From Actinorhabdospora filicis (GTDB lineage Bacteria; Actinomycetota; Actinomycetes; Mycobacteriales; Micromonosporaceae), in assembly GCF_030269765.1 (NCBI RefSeq), contig NZ_BSTX01000006.1, forward strand, positions 62,001-126,000: a DNA stretch of 64,000 nucleotides, read 5' to 3'. Both the position numbers and the translations under genes were made by a program. Below the pieces are notes generated by a model that worked only from the letters and a program-made list of their open reading frames with translations, was not told the origin of the DNA and ran no database searches. This document shows positions 28,401-34,201 of the stretch, piece after piece (position 1 is the stretch's first letter; every line of letters begins with the position of its first letter).

Positions 28401-29425
28401 GCACCGCCCGCGTCGAGACCGCCTCGGGCACCGAGGTCCGCATCCCGCGGCTGGAGATCAGCGGCGCCTACTTCGAGAAGACCTTCCCCGCGGCCACGCC
28501 CACCGCCTCGTCGTCGACCACGCCCTACGGGGACCTGGTCAACATGCTGCGGACCATCCACGTCAACCGGGTCATCGAGAACCTCAATGGGCGCCTGCGC
28601 TTCGACCTGCACCTGCCGGTGCTGGCCGCCCACAGCGTCCCCGGCTGGCTGCTGGGCGACACCATCCCCATCGACCTGGGCCTGACCGCCGGGCAGATCA
28701 ACTACCAGTCGCTCCAGGCGTCCCTGAACACCGCCGGGTGGGCCGGGGGACGCCTCTACTTCGAGGTCGACACCGGCAACAACCGCCTCAAGCTCCGCTT
28801 CGACTCGCCCGACATCCCGTACATGACACCCGGGGGCATCGTCTGGATCCCGACCCCCGACATCGACGTCGCCCACTGGGACCTGTGGGCGGGGGAGATC
28901 GCCACCCTCAGCGCGCCCGACCACCTCGTCTCGGCCTGGCGGCTCATGGAGCAGCTCCAGGGCCGCGCCCGCGACCGCCTCGAAGGCGCCCTCAGCGGCG
29001 CGGCCACCGCCGGTCCGCCGAGCGTGGAACTGCAGAACATCGACGGGAACCTGTCGGTGAACAACCCCAACCCGTTCTTCCTGAACTTCCCGCGCGGCAC
29101 CATCAGCGGCATGGAGGGCTGGGTCGAGATGGCCGCCAACTCCATCACCGGCCTGCGGCTGCACGGCAACATCCCGCAGGACGCCGGGGGCACCGGCCTC
29201 GAACCGGTCAGCCTCGAACAGGCCCACGTCAACCGCGTCGACTTCACCCTCTCCGGCGGACGGTCCCTGACCACCGGCTCCATCACCGTCCGCGACGCCT
29301 CCGACGTGATCTTCCGGCTCAGCCGGGGCAGCACCGCCGCCGGGACCTTCAGCAACCAGCTCGAATTCGTCGGCGGACGCATCCGCAGCGCCGTCGCCGA
29401 GGACATCGTCTGGAGGATGCCGTGA
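22415..29425 (+). CDS. Giant CIS locus protein (2336 aa): candidate tape measure or cargo
   Basis: This single uninterrupted frame of 7 kb starts with an ATG overlapping the previous stop. The first 80 residues are a Pro/Ala-rich linker. About 85-720 is helical and globular (LDGFGLVVAASLMRVVGHDHRVRLYNHI; WLFELDNLHLFRRVAELRDPAMLF). From about 740 to the end it is dominated by alternating hydrophobic strands with loosely repeating units such as VTARGVTLDWAGNQIGS, VTVDRATYDSPNLRIETL and LRADRATYDTRTGVATATGL, resembling long beta-solenoid or AsmA/TamB-like folds. One helical insert (about 950-1040, LLRLIQVLERRLARATERGD) interrupts it. No catalytic motif, signal peptide or transmembrane segment is evident. 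No other gene in the operon could be a tape measure, yet a mainly beta protein is atypical for one. Confidence 0.75.
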   Translation: MNQPVHALAPPEPAAEPDGALAAPADLLSAAAFEDGPTGAGGAVPSGPVGTGTAPPVSDAPALTADARTAPVTTNAQLDAALGAEHERVIALIRDRLPGFPEADGADVSAVLLLLDGFGLVVAASLMRVVGHDHRVRLYNHIDAGHRRRHRRSVLAALYAATAEERRALPPRFLTGMPLDELAPVERAALVDVLRGITDETFTALLTENPAVRAVMSEPSDQGVLDRERDIELEAARTRATARSAEDNALVNRLNGILAARRGDWKQDALNLLAPLAPAPAQPKQSPSDVPRSARLAAVVERIESGDRVRDLIDDLASGWSVPTLSPVTLELIRHRAPAANLAHVQRLLTRSITDWAVRDWEAWLAYQIVRRLPPADQDRWRRLDGGRWFRRMEEELPDGLRESAYEGITLEMVDGELRDVASRRAVLLRSGQAQTDFAALTAACEAGISEANASGLLLRIMSAGEATGPNGQLLLSESERAELLRAIVQGLDRRGYLSTIFRRLPDRWLFELDNLHLFRRVAELRDPAMLFRQVNDLVSHNSWRDVPIIGIFASEWSTNAHDAFVAFLLSRHLPAADRRELEATGQWAALTGALTQDMRHAAGMHLFADPGGAERGRIMDRLRDNVMWAPGHAAELRTLVRMAIELGEHRWVFDRSRETRAFTITELQPMVDAFRLYSEPGRREYVPYRLPIEEPAQDLWTVLSRAGSWLWVRLRALGRIIGSLNLGLNNVGFDDLDLSDVQDLMGGGVGPAQLSAGGNRLSASYNPRDGLLLLTMDRLEIDRLNHIGATFTARSNRIVLEGLTVAATFPAQQTRRPTALRLRMSSAMAEDLLLTTESLFLGVARSTLDSLGVDATPTGDEEPLPAPPGSDFGLPIPIFGPIISAIVNLIQRVGYVQRSLRGLGSVQGLAVTAERVQFDGIALGGSWTASTVRFSDIVLGAGLNRRAFLLRLIQVLERRLARATERGDADAVARHSARLTETRQRLARLSDRGTDDGRAWAELQDIRARFVADPSSVTGAERRRAAALEQRFTGGAVADIGSLTVSGLSGSLYVDDIVLSGLTGDVESPVFGPDTAPAASQFLTDADRVRAFRDHGPGYPGGAVAPAVLPIRAETAEVRGLSMLADEADLPTVALLRRQLAALPPNTPEERRRLLESVIEDAGDYEAARQRLRTPPPLAPEERARTELVLELARLRLRTRFGINIESIGATDAGADFLFGPGLTDLSALRFGAEGLTVRGYNQGAIHVDEITGAGVSASPERDLAPGPDGRPRRGHSVSARSVTARGVTLDWAGNQIGSVGITGLSGEVERLRDTPTGPVTAYRVTGMRATTVVVEGIDYRTSSMWVHSEGPTTLRGVLINATYAHVEGGTELRVPHLRVDEVVADHLVVENNGGEAWRATVRSGSLLGLTADDVVVRMPTMGDSEITGAFGLDALERLRFNVAAGAFSFGGTLGSARRVGTLGVRLARGRDTFDLSGLVLTEGLLGTSDGQVAIERLVLSAGAEHSGDTWTLRYLQIPTLQLGRLNWRTGDGESISSTGGVTLSGLTANGSVQTPASGPMRVRVESLVIASVTATNLHYSAPPIDINLGRAVSPAPGREPLRIETITLGGFEWTRPGGITAGTLGIASVAADFHGTLAQHLTTEATLNVSRLSATFSAGGRIVVRAGASLDADVEYHDPGATPADRRDVSAHVRVGDLDLGELSISREAVEFGAGTAPGLSIGDVTVDRATYDSPNLRIETLTGGRGAILHSLRTRLRIELRSAEERRRAGGARASAIRRIVVRDLQADSLELDGVQLTLPNLIAPDATGAHPVRIWVAPGETAFLRGLTLAIPPGGVVIDSPSTVGGSWTIPELSLSLLGTPSATGGPGLPGLLIPRLRAAIPGRLRDFEGRVTAEQIDATRFSGGGMLFSLTNPSVTQIVAAFESAGAPPSMLRLFGPATSTLPEGGLRADRATYDTRTGVATATGLNISQLSFVDPAGGLTVRVDRGVLPGTARVETASGTEVRIPRLEISGAYFEKTFPAATPTASSSTTPYGDLVNMLRTIHVNRVIENLNGRLRFDLHLPVLAAHSVPGWLLGDTIPIDLGLTAGQINYQSLQASLNTAGWAGGRLYFEVDTGNNRLKLRFDSPDIPYMTPGGIVWIPTPDIDVAHWDLWAGEIATLSAPDHLVSAWRLMEQLQGRARDRLEGALSGAATAGPPSVELQNIDGNLSVNNPNPFFLNFPRGTISGMEGWVEMAANSITGLRLHGNIPQDAGGTGLEPVSLEQAHVNRVDFTLSGGRSLTTGSITVRDASDVIFRLSRGSTAAGTFSNQLEFVGGRIRSAVAEDIVWRMP

Positions 29426-30810
29426 GACACCGCGCCTCGCACATCGGCGACGGCGGCCTCGCCCGGCCCGCCGAGCGGCAGGCCGAGGACGCCGCCGAGG
29501 GCCGCCGTCCCCGCCTCGACGCCCCGCCCACCACCGGGAGCGCGCCCGTGCCCGGCGTCGGTGAGCCGCTGGCCGAACCCGCCCGCGCGCTCTTCGAGGA
29601 GCGGCTGGGGGAGTCCCTGGACGGCGTCCGCGTCCACAGTGGACCCGCCGCCGCCCGGGCCGCCGCCGAACGCCACGCGCGGGCCTACGCCGTCGGGGAC
29701 CACGTCGTCCTCGGCGCCGAGGACGACGACCTGCTCGCCCACGAGCTGGCCCACGTCGTCCAGCAGCGGCGCACCGGCGTCACCGGCGTCCAGCACGACG
29801 ACGAGCCGCGCACCGGCGGCATCGGGCGCACCCCGCCGCGCGTCGACTACGACGTGGTGCGCGCGCCCGCCTCCCGCGAGGACCTGAGCGTGCTGTTCGC
29901 CCGCGACTCCGCCGACCTGCCCGACCAGGGCCTGGCCGGGCTGCTGCCGCTGCTGCCCGCCGGAGCGCAGCCGGTGCGCGTGGAGGTCGACGGGTACTCC
30001 AGCCGCGAGGGCGACGACGCCTACAACCTGAACCTCTCCGCCCACCGCGCCGCCGCCGTCCAGGCCGCGCTGGCGCTGATCCTCCCGCCGGGCTCCGAGG
30101 TCGTCCTGCACGCCCACGGCGAGACCGCCGCCTTCGGCGCCGAGGCCGGCGGCAACCGCCGGGCCGGCCTGCGCGTCAGCGCCATCACCCCGCGCGTGCC
30201 CGTGCCGCCGCCCTCGCTGTACCCGCCCCGGCGCTTCCCGAGCATCGTCCCCGAGCTCGAACTGCACCTCGACCCCTCGCTGCTGCGCCCCTGGCGGCTC
30301 GGCGACCCCCTGCCCGACCCGTCGACGGTCCCGCCACTGGGCGGGACGGGCGCGCCGCCGACGTTCACCCCGTTCCGGCCCGCGTTCCCGCCGCCGATCG
30401 TGGTCCCGCCGATCATCGGGCCCACCCCCGGCACGCCCTTCCAGCCCTGGCTGTTCCCCGGCATCGTGCCCCGCCGCCCGCGCGTCGACTGGACCGGCAT
30501 CCGCGAGGGGATGCTCTCCCACGGCGGCGTCTCCATCGACACCCGGCTCGGCGACTCCATCCAGTCCACCGTGGACTCCGAATACGACCGCTACCGCGGC
30601 CTCGGCTTCGACCACGAACTCGCCGAACGCCTCGCCAACCTCGCCGTCAGCTCCGAACTGTCCCGGCAGCTGGCGCGCGAGGGCAACACCGCCATCGACC
30701 GGAGCAACAACGAGCTGAGCCGGATGGGCGTCTCGACGATCACCGTCCCGGTGATCACCCCCGAGGTCATCGACCGCATCCGCCGCATCTTCGGAGGAGG
30801 AAGCCGATGA
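29422..30810 (+). CDS. DUF4157 (eCIS core) domain fused to OmpA-like domain, 462 aa
   Basis: GTG 29422 overlaps the giant gene stop. Residues about 48-118 match DUF4157, a marker domain of eCIS loci (LFEERLGESLDGVRVHSGPAAARAAAERHARAYAVGDHVVLG) ending in the zinc-metallopeptidase motif HELAH (H107, E108, H111) and the usual VVQQR. Residues about 150-255 are an OmpA/MotB-like peptidoglycan-binding fold (VRVEVDGYSSREGDDAYNLNLSAHRAAAVQAAL). A proline-rich stretch (260-370) leads to a helical C-terminus. DUF4157 is often attached to toxins carried by eCIS, so this may be a cargo, a processing protease, or a wall-anchoring factor. The context supports any of these. Confidence 0.88.
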   Translation: MRHRASHIGDGGLARPAERQAEDAAEGRRPRLDAPPTTGSAPVPGVGEPLAEPARALFEERLGESLDGVRVHSGPAAARAAAERHARAYAVGDHVVLGAEDDDLLAHELAHVVQQRRTGVTGVQHDDEPRTGGIGRTPPRVDYDVVRAPASREDLSVLFARDSADLPDQGLAGLLPLLPAGAQPVRVEVDGYSSREGDDAYNLNLSAHRAAAVQAALALILPPGSEVVLHAHGETAAFGAEAGGNRRAGLRVSAITPRVPVPPPSLYPPRRFPSIVPELELHLDPSLLRPWRLGDPLPDPSTVPPLGGTGAPPTFTPFRPAFPPPIVVPPIIGPTPGTPFQPWLFPGIVPRRPRVDWTGIREGMLSHGGVSIDTRLGDSIQSTVDSEYDRYRGLGFDHELAERLANLAVSSELSRQLAREGNTAIDRSNNELSRMGVSTITVPVITPEVIDRIRRIFGGGSR

Positions 30811-31463
30811 GCTCCCCACTGACCCCACGCGTCGTCCGGGGCGGGATCACCCTCGTCGACGCCGTCACCAACGCCGTCCGCCGGGTCATCCCCCTCCAGT
30901 ACAACCCGGACACCGTCACCCGCAGCTTCACCGTCCGCGGCGCCGGAGCCGAGGCCGGCGCCCGCGCCGAAGCCCTGCGGCTCACCGGACCGCCCGGCCA
31001 GACCATCACCGTCGACTGCGAGTTCGACGCCACCGACCAGCTGGAGTTCCCCGAGGCCAATCCCGTGGTCGCCGAGGTCGGCCTGCGCGCCCAGCTCGCC
31101 GTCCTGGAGACCATGATCTACCCGCGCCTGGACGACGTCCGCCGCGCCGCCGGGCTCGCCGCCGCCGGGGAACTGGAGATCGCGCCCGCGCCCGCCCCGC
31201 TGACCCTGTTCGTGTGGAGCAAGAACCACATCACGCCCGTGCGGCTCACCGAGTTCACCATCACCGAGGAGAGCTACGACGGGCAGCTCAACCCCATCCG
31301 CGCCAAGGTCCACCTCGGCATGCGCGTCTCCACCATCAACGAGGTCGGCACCGACAGCCGCGCCGGGCAGATCGCCATGACCCACCACCAGCGCCTCGAA
31401 CAGCTCGCCGCCCGCCAGGCGAACGCCGGCATCGACGCCATCGGACTCGGGAGACTGCCGTGA
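30807..31463 (+). CDS. CIS tube-initiator / baseplate protein (Afp7-type, CIS_tube domain), 218 aa
   Basis: The N-terminal sequence IPLQYNPDTVTRSFTVRGAG ... LRLTGPPGQTITVDCEFDATDQLEFPE and the later PLTLFVWSKNHITPVRLTEFTITEESYDGQLNPIRAKVHLGMRV are characteristic of the Pvc7/Afp7 family that forms the ring joining spike hub to inner tube. AFP and PVC members carry a C-terminal LysM domain; here that part is encoded as the separate next gene. The start is ATG 30807 overlapping the DUF4157 stop. Confidence 0.88.
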   Translation: MSSPLTPRVVRGGITLVDAVTNAVRRVIPLQYNPDTVTRSFTVRGAGAEAGARAEALRLTGPPGQTITVDCEFDATDQLEFPEANPVVAEVGLRAQLAVLETMIYPRLDDVRRAAGLAAAGELEIAPAPAPLTLFVWSKNHITPVRLTEFTITEESYDGQLNPIRAKVHLGMRVSTINEVGTDSRAGQIAMTHHQRLEQLAARQANAGIDAIGLGRLP

Positions 31464-31810
31464 CCTTCGACCCCAGCACCATCCTCGCCGGTCTCACCCA
31501 GGCCGCCCCCACCCACCAGGCCCCCGGCAGCCGCTACGCCGACACGCCCACCGCGCAGCGCACCCTCCCCGACGGGACCGTCATCGTCCACCTGCGCCGC
31601 CGGATGCTCCCGCGCCCGGAGGACCAGCCGCTCGTCGGCTACCTGCGCGTCACCGAGGGCGACCGCGTCGACCGGCTCGCCGCCGACGTCACCGGCGACC
31701 CCACGCGCTTCTGGCGCATCGCCGACGCCAACCTCGTCATGCACCCCGACGAACTGGTCGCCGAACCCGGCTCCGCCATCCGCGTCACCGGGGGTGAGCC
31801 CGGTGCTTAG
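31460..31810 (+). CDS. LysM/gp53-like baseplate protein, 116 aa
   Basis: GTG 31460 overlaps the preceding stop (GTGA). After an extended N-terminus the segment GYLRVTEGDRVDRLAADVTGDPTRFWRIADAN (about residues 55-86) has the LysM/gp53-type fold of phage baseplate wedge and tail proteins. It links the tube initiator to the hub or wedges. It looks like the detached C-terminal LysM module of a Pvc7-type protein. It is short but clearly in frame with the coupling pattern of the operon. Confidence 0.8.
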   Translation: MTFDPSTILAGLTQAAPTHQAPGSRYADTPTAQRTLPDGTVIVHLRRRMLPRPEDQPLVGYLRVTEGDRVDRLAADVTGDPTRFWRIADANLVMHPDELVAEPGSAIRVTGGEPGA

Positions 31811-32990
31811 GGGCGTCAAACTCGGCGTGCGGGTCGGCGCCCTGAGCACCGGCCCGCTCCCGGCCGAAGTCATGCGCAACCTCCTGGAGGCGCAGGTGAC
31901 CGTCTCGGCCGGGCAGCGCGGCGGATTCCAGCTGCGCTTCGCCGTCGCCAAGAACGACATGCTCAGCCGCGAGATCCTCCCCGGCAACAGCTTCGACCCG
32001 CCCAACCGGGTCCAGATCCTGGCCTACGTCGACGGCGAGCGGCACATCCTCATGGACGGCGTCATCACTCGCCACGACTTCGCCCCCTCCAGCGAGGCCG
32101 GGGCCTCCACGCTGACCGTCACCGGCGTCGACGTCAGCCAGATGATGGACCTCATCGACATGTCCGGCCTGCCCCAGCCGGCCATCCCGCGCGAGGTGAA
32201 AGTCCTCATCGCGCTCGCGCCGTTCGTGCCGCTGTACGGGGTGATCCCGGCCGTCATCCCGAGCCTGTCGATGGTGGTGCCGAACCCGCTGCGTGAGATC
32301 CCCGCCATGCAGGGCACCCACTACGCGTTCATCAGCCAGCTCGCCGACGAGGTCGGCTACGTCTTCTACGTCGAGCCGACCGGCGAGCTCGGCGTCAACG
32401 TCGCCTACTGGGGACCCGAGGTGCGCGCCGGATCGCCGCAACCGGCGCTGAGCGTGAACATGGACGCCGCCACCAACGTGGAGTCGCTGTCCTTCGCCTT
32501 CGACGGGCTGGCCCGCAAGTTCCACCTGCTGCTGGGCCACATCCCCGAGGTGCACACCACGATCCCGATCCCGCTGCCCGACGTCTCCCCGCTCAACCCG
32601 ATGCTCGGCAAGAAGTTCATCCCGCCCCTGTCGTACGTGCGCCTCAACGCCGGGCAGGCCCGCTACGCCGCCGCCGAGACCGAGACGGCCGAACGCAGGC
32701 GCGAGGACGCCATCGCCAAGCACGACGTGGTCACCGCCGTGTCGCGCGGCCTGGGCCGCGCCGCCCAGTCCGGGCAGATGATCTCCGGCTCGGGCTCCCT
32801 CGACGTCCTGCGCTACGGGCGGCCCCTCCAGGCCCGCCGCCTGGTCGCGGTGCGCGGCGCCGGGCGCGCCTACGACGGCGAGTACTACGTCAAGTCGGTG
32901 ACCTCGACGCTCAAGCCGGGTGAGTTCAAGCAGCGCTTCACCCTCAGCCGCAACGCCCAGATCTCTACCAACGACAGGGTGACCCCATGA
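31794..32990 (+). CDS. gp27-like baseplate hub (late control D family), 398 aa
   Basis: The protein reads as the gp27/VgrG N-terminal hub fold: LEAQVTVSAGQRGGFQLRFAVAKNDML, the loop GVITRHDFAPSSEAGASTLTVTGVDVSQMMDL, and GRPLQARRLVAVRGAGRAYDGEYYVKSVTSTL near the end. Hubs trimerise to make the pseudo-hexamer above the spike. In AFP/PVC this part is fused to the gp5 spike, but here the spike is a separate overlapping gene. The start could be GTG 31794 or GTG 31803; both overlap the upstream gene, by 17 or 8 bp. Confidence 0.9.
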   Translation: MSPVLRGVKLGVRVGALSTGPLPAEVMRNLLEAQVTVSAGQRGGFQLRFAVAKNDMLSREILPGNSFDPPNRVQILAYVDGERHILMDGVITRHDFAPSSEAGASTLTVTGVDVSQMMDLIDMSGLPQPAIPREVKVLIALAPFVPLYGVIPAVIPSLSMVVPNPLREIPAMQGTHYAFISQLADEVGYVFYVEPTGELGVNVAYWGPEVRAGSPQPALSVNMDAATNVESLSFAFDGLARKFHLLLGHIPEVHTTIPIPLPDVSPLNPMLGKKFIPPLSYVRLNAGQARYAAAETETAERRREDAIAKHDVVTAVSRGLGRAAQSGQMISGSGSLDVLRYGRPLQARRLVAVRGAGRAYDGEYYVKSVTSTLKPGEFKQRFTLSRNAQISTNDRVTP

Positions 32991-33496
32991 GCCAGGCCTA
33001 CTACGGGAAGTACCGAGGCACCGTCCTCAATAACGTCGACCCGCTCCAGACCGGCCGCCTGCTCGTGCAGGTCCCGGACGTGACGGGCCTGCCGCCGTCC
33101 AGCTGGGCCATGCCGTGCTTTCCGGCGGCCGGGATCCAGCACGGCGTGTGGACCCTGCCGATGATCGGCGCGGGCGTGTGGGTGGAGTACGAGCAGGGCG
33201 ACCCGGACAAGCCGATCTGGTCGGGCTGCTGGTACGGCTCGGCCGCCGAGGTCCCCGCGCTGGCCCTGGCCGCCCCGCCGGGGCTGCCGCACTTCGTGAT
33301 CCAGACCGCCGGGCAGAACACCCTCGTCGTCTCCGACATGCCCGGGCCCACCGGCGGCATCCTCATCAAGGGCCGCACCGGGGCGTTCATCTCCGTCTCC
33401 GAGATCGGCATCACCATCAGCAACGGGCAGGGCGCCACCATCGTCATGGCCGGGCCGTCGGTGACGGTCAACAACGGCGCGCTGGTGGTGATCTGA
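32987..33496 (+). CDS. gp5-like spike protein (baseplate assembly protein V, OB fold), 169 aa
   Basis: The start YYGKYRGTVLNNVDPLQTGRLLVQVPDVTG followed by MPMIGAGVWVEYEQGDPDKPIWSGCWYG-type OB-fold strands (about residues 5-85) is the gpV/gp5 family. The C-terminal 70 residues (GGILIKGRTGAFISVSEIGITISNGQGATIVMAG) are the repeating beta-helix of the trimeric spike. It lacks the lysozyme domain of phage T4 gp5, as expected for a cell-puncturing CIS. Its ATG overlaps the hub stop. Confidence 0.93.
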   Translation: MSQAYYGKYRGTVLNNVDPLQTGRLLVQVPDVTGLPPSSWAMPCFPAAGIQHGVWTLPMIGAGVWVEYEQGDPDKPIWSGCWYGSAAEVPALALAAPPGLPHFVIQTAGQNTLVVSDMPGPTGGILIKGRTGAFISVSEIGITISNGQGATIVMAGPSVTVNNGALVVI

Positions 33497-33497
33497 C

Positions 33498-33842
33498 ATG
33501 CCCGGGCCGCTCCTGCACGTCGGCGCCACCGTCAGCTGCCCGCACGGCGCGCCGGCGCAGATCATCTCCGCCAACACCCGCGTCATCGTCAACGGCACGC
33601 CCGTCGCGGTCCTCACCGACAACACGGTGGTCGCCGGGTGCCCCTTCCAGATCCCCGTCGGCCCGGGCACCAAGCCCTCGCCGTGCGTGAAGGTCCAGTG
33701 GGTCGTCGGGGCGACCCGCGTCCTGGTCAACGGGCAGCCCGCGCTGCTGATGACCTCCACGGGCCTGTGCCAGAGCCCCGAGCAGCTGCCGCAGGGACCG
33801 CCGGTCATCGCCGCGGCCCAGACGAGGGTGGTGGGACAGTGA
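33498..33842 (+). CDS. PAAR-like spike tip protein, 114 aa
   Basis: The protein is built of short strands with the repeated pattern of PAAR/DUF4280 tips: GATVSCPHGAPAQIISANTRVIVNGTPVAVLTDNTVVAGCPFQI and a second half GATRVLVNGQPALLMTSTGLCQ. Cysteines C14, C48, C63 and C93 may bind a metal, as in PAAR cones. It caps the gp5 spike and pierces the target. The gene starts 2 bp after the spike stop and its own stop overlaps the gp25 gene (GTGA). Confidence 0.92.
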   Translation: MPGPLLHVGATVSCPHGAPAQIISANTRVIVNGTPVAVLTDNTVVAGCPFQIPVGPGTKPSPCVKVQWVVGATRVLVNGQPALLMTSTGLCQSPEQLPQGPPVIAAAQTRVVGQ

Positions 33843-34201
33843 GCCACGTCCGCTTCCCGCTCGGCTTCGACGAGGCCGGGCGCACGAGCGTCGCCGCCGA
33901 TGACGCCGCCTACCTGCGCGGCCTCATCGAGGAGGTGCTGTTCACCCAGCCCGGCGAGCGCGTCAACCGGCCCGACTTCGGCAGCGGCCTGCTGCAACTG
34001 GTCCTCGCGCCCGCCGACGAGGTCCTGGCCGCCACCACCGAACTGACCGTCCACAGTGCCCTCCAGCGCTGGCTCGGGGACCTCATCGAGGTCCACCGCG
34101 CGACCGTGCGCGCCGAGGGCGAGCGGCTGGTCGTCGAGGTCTCCTACACCGCGCGCGGCAGTGACCGGGCCGGTGTGGAGGAGTTCGGGTGGTCGCTGTG
34201 A
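33839..34201 (+). CDS. gp25-like baseplate wedge protein, 120 aa
   Basis: The signature LRGLIEEVLFTQPGERVNRPDFGSGLLQLVLAP (about residues 26-58) is the conserved core of GPW/gp25 proteins, including the E-P-R triad around PGERVNRP. gp25 forms the core bundle with gp6/gpJ and nucleates sheath assembly on the baseplate. GTG 33839 overlaps the PAAR stop and its stop overlaps GTG 34198 of the J-type gene. Confidence 0.93.
   Translation: MSHVRFPLGFDEAGRTSVAADDAAYLRGLIEEVLFTQPGERVNRPDFGSGLLQLVLAPADEVLAATTELTVHSALQRWLGDLIEVHRATVRAEGERLVVEVSYTARGSDRAGVEEFGWSL

Noticed and set aside
22397..29227. A 2276-aa open frame antisense to the giant CIS gene
   Set aside because: It is a GC-skewed shadow: composition is Gly/Arg/Gln/His/Pro low complexity, while the sense frame has protein-like segments and the operon's overlap pattern.
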